The notes under the pieces were generated by a model. That model was not told where the DNA came from, searched no databases, and was given only the letters and a program-made list of their open reading frames with translations. Source: CAYGZM01 sp964354365 (lineage in GTDB: Bacteria; Planctomycetota; Phycisphaerae; Sedimentisphaerales; Anaerobacaceae). Taken from it: 5,472 bases of DNA. Below, piece by piece: positions 5,315 through 5,472 of the stretch; positions within the stretch are counted from its first letter, which is position 1; every line of letters starts with the position of its first letter. Position numbers and translations under genes: made by a program. The stretch is taken from the NCBI GenBank assembly GCA_964354365.1, contig CAYGZM010000214.1:1-5472 (forward strand), read 5' to 3'.

Positions 5315-5470
5315 TCAGGGCGCGATGCCTTCAAGCCAGTATTTGGCGCACCGCGTCAAGTCATCAAAGTCAACAATGCCATTGCGGCTGAAATCCGCGT
5401 CCAAACGGTCGCCCGCGTCCAGCCAGCTTAGGGCAAACAATGAAAAGTCCGCCCAGTCAACCCTATGGTC
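5315..5470 (-). CDS. C-terminal end of a dockerin-repeat protein, cut by right window edge
   Basis: On the minus strand a frame is open from the right edge to a TGA at 5317-5315, giving 51 residues. It contains two dockerin type I-like halves. The first is partial: D-H-R-V-D-W-A-D at residues 1-8, then SLFALSWL. The second is complete: D26-x-S28-x-N30-G-I-V-D34-x-x-D37, followed by LTRCAKYWLEG, which has the spacing of an EF-hand-like calcium loop and its helix. The chain ends IAP-stop soon after. In planctomycetes such paired repeats with a WL-containing helix sit at the extreme C-terminus of secreted proteins, often large glycoside hydrolases, LamG-domain or PEP-CTERM-era surface proteins; what precedes it here lies outside the window. 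The function is probably calcium-dependent folding or docking outside the cell. It converges with the lipoprotein gene. The frame is too short to be found by length alone, but the calcium-loop pattern makes it convincing. Confidence 0.85.
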   Translation of the reverse strand, partial: DHRVDWADFSLFALSWLDAGDRLDADFSRNGIVDFDDLTRCAKYWLEGIAP

Positions 5471-5472
5471 GC

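Overview
The window looks like chromosomal DNA from a planctomycete, most plausibly a Phycisphaerae/Sedimentisphaerales-like lineage. This is inferred from gene types, not from a marker gene. The clues are: a FTLIELL prepilin-type protein with a variant of the planctomycete/PVC H-x9-DG C-terminal motif; a large single-pass membrane protein whose C-terminus has the pseudopilin-like GEYPASL...DPFSDKPL...YSLGPN pattern common in planctomycetes; a Tat-exported lipoprotein with an L-fucose-isomerase-like C-terminal half; and the end of a protein carrying a dockerin-type calcium-binding repeat.

Layout from left to right. The 3' part of a PadR-family regulator gene enters from the left edge (3-278). 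After a 66-bp gap comes a 567-residue protein (345-2048) with a cytoplasmic HAAS/DUF1700-like helical domain, one membrane helix and a large extracytoplasmic part. The PadR/HAAS pairing is a recurring two-gene arrangement, and the two genes are probably co-transcribed. About 160 bp further on lies a type IV prepilin-like/DUF1559-like gene (about 2209-3138). Its exact start is uncertain.

From 3136 to 3436 there is no convincing gene. Instead there is a dense cluster of palindromes and inverted and tandem repeats of the dispersed GTCATTCC/WIPAFAGMT type, bounded by an exact 13-bp direct repeat. The first copy of that repeat contains the stop codon of the prepilin gene. This looks like a MITE-like insertion, or several nested ones. 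Nothing recognisable lies in 3437-3660 except a 6-bp hairpin.

A well-supported gene with a strong Shine-Dalgarno sequence follows (3661-5139). It encodes the Tat-signal lipoprotein related to the L-fucose isomerase superfamily. A convergent gene enters from the right edge on the minus strand (5315-5470). Only its last 51 codons are visible, and they encode dockerin-type repeats.

Functionally, the left half may be a regulator plus cell-envelope unit: PadR, a HAAS membrane protein with a pseudopilin-like sensor or assembly domain, and possibly a prepilin-like surface protein. The right half fits extracytoplasmic carbohydrate handling. No complete new defence or mobile system is visible. The most unusual items are the repeat cluster with its 13-bp flanks, the HAAS/GspG-like architecture, and the exported isomerase-like lipoprotein with a Cys/His-rich stretch ahead of its Tat motif.
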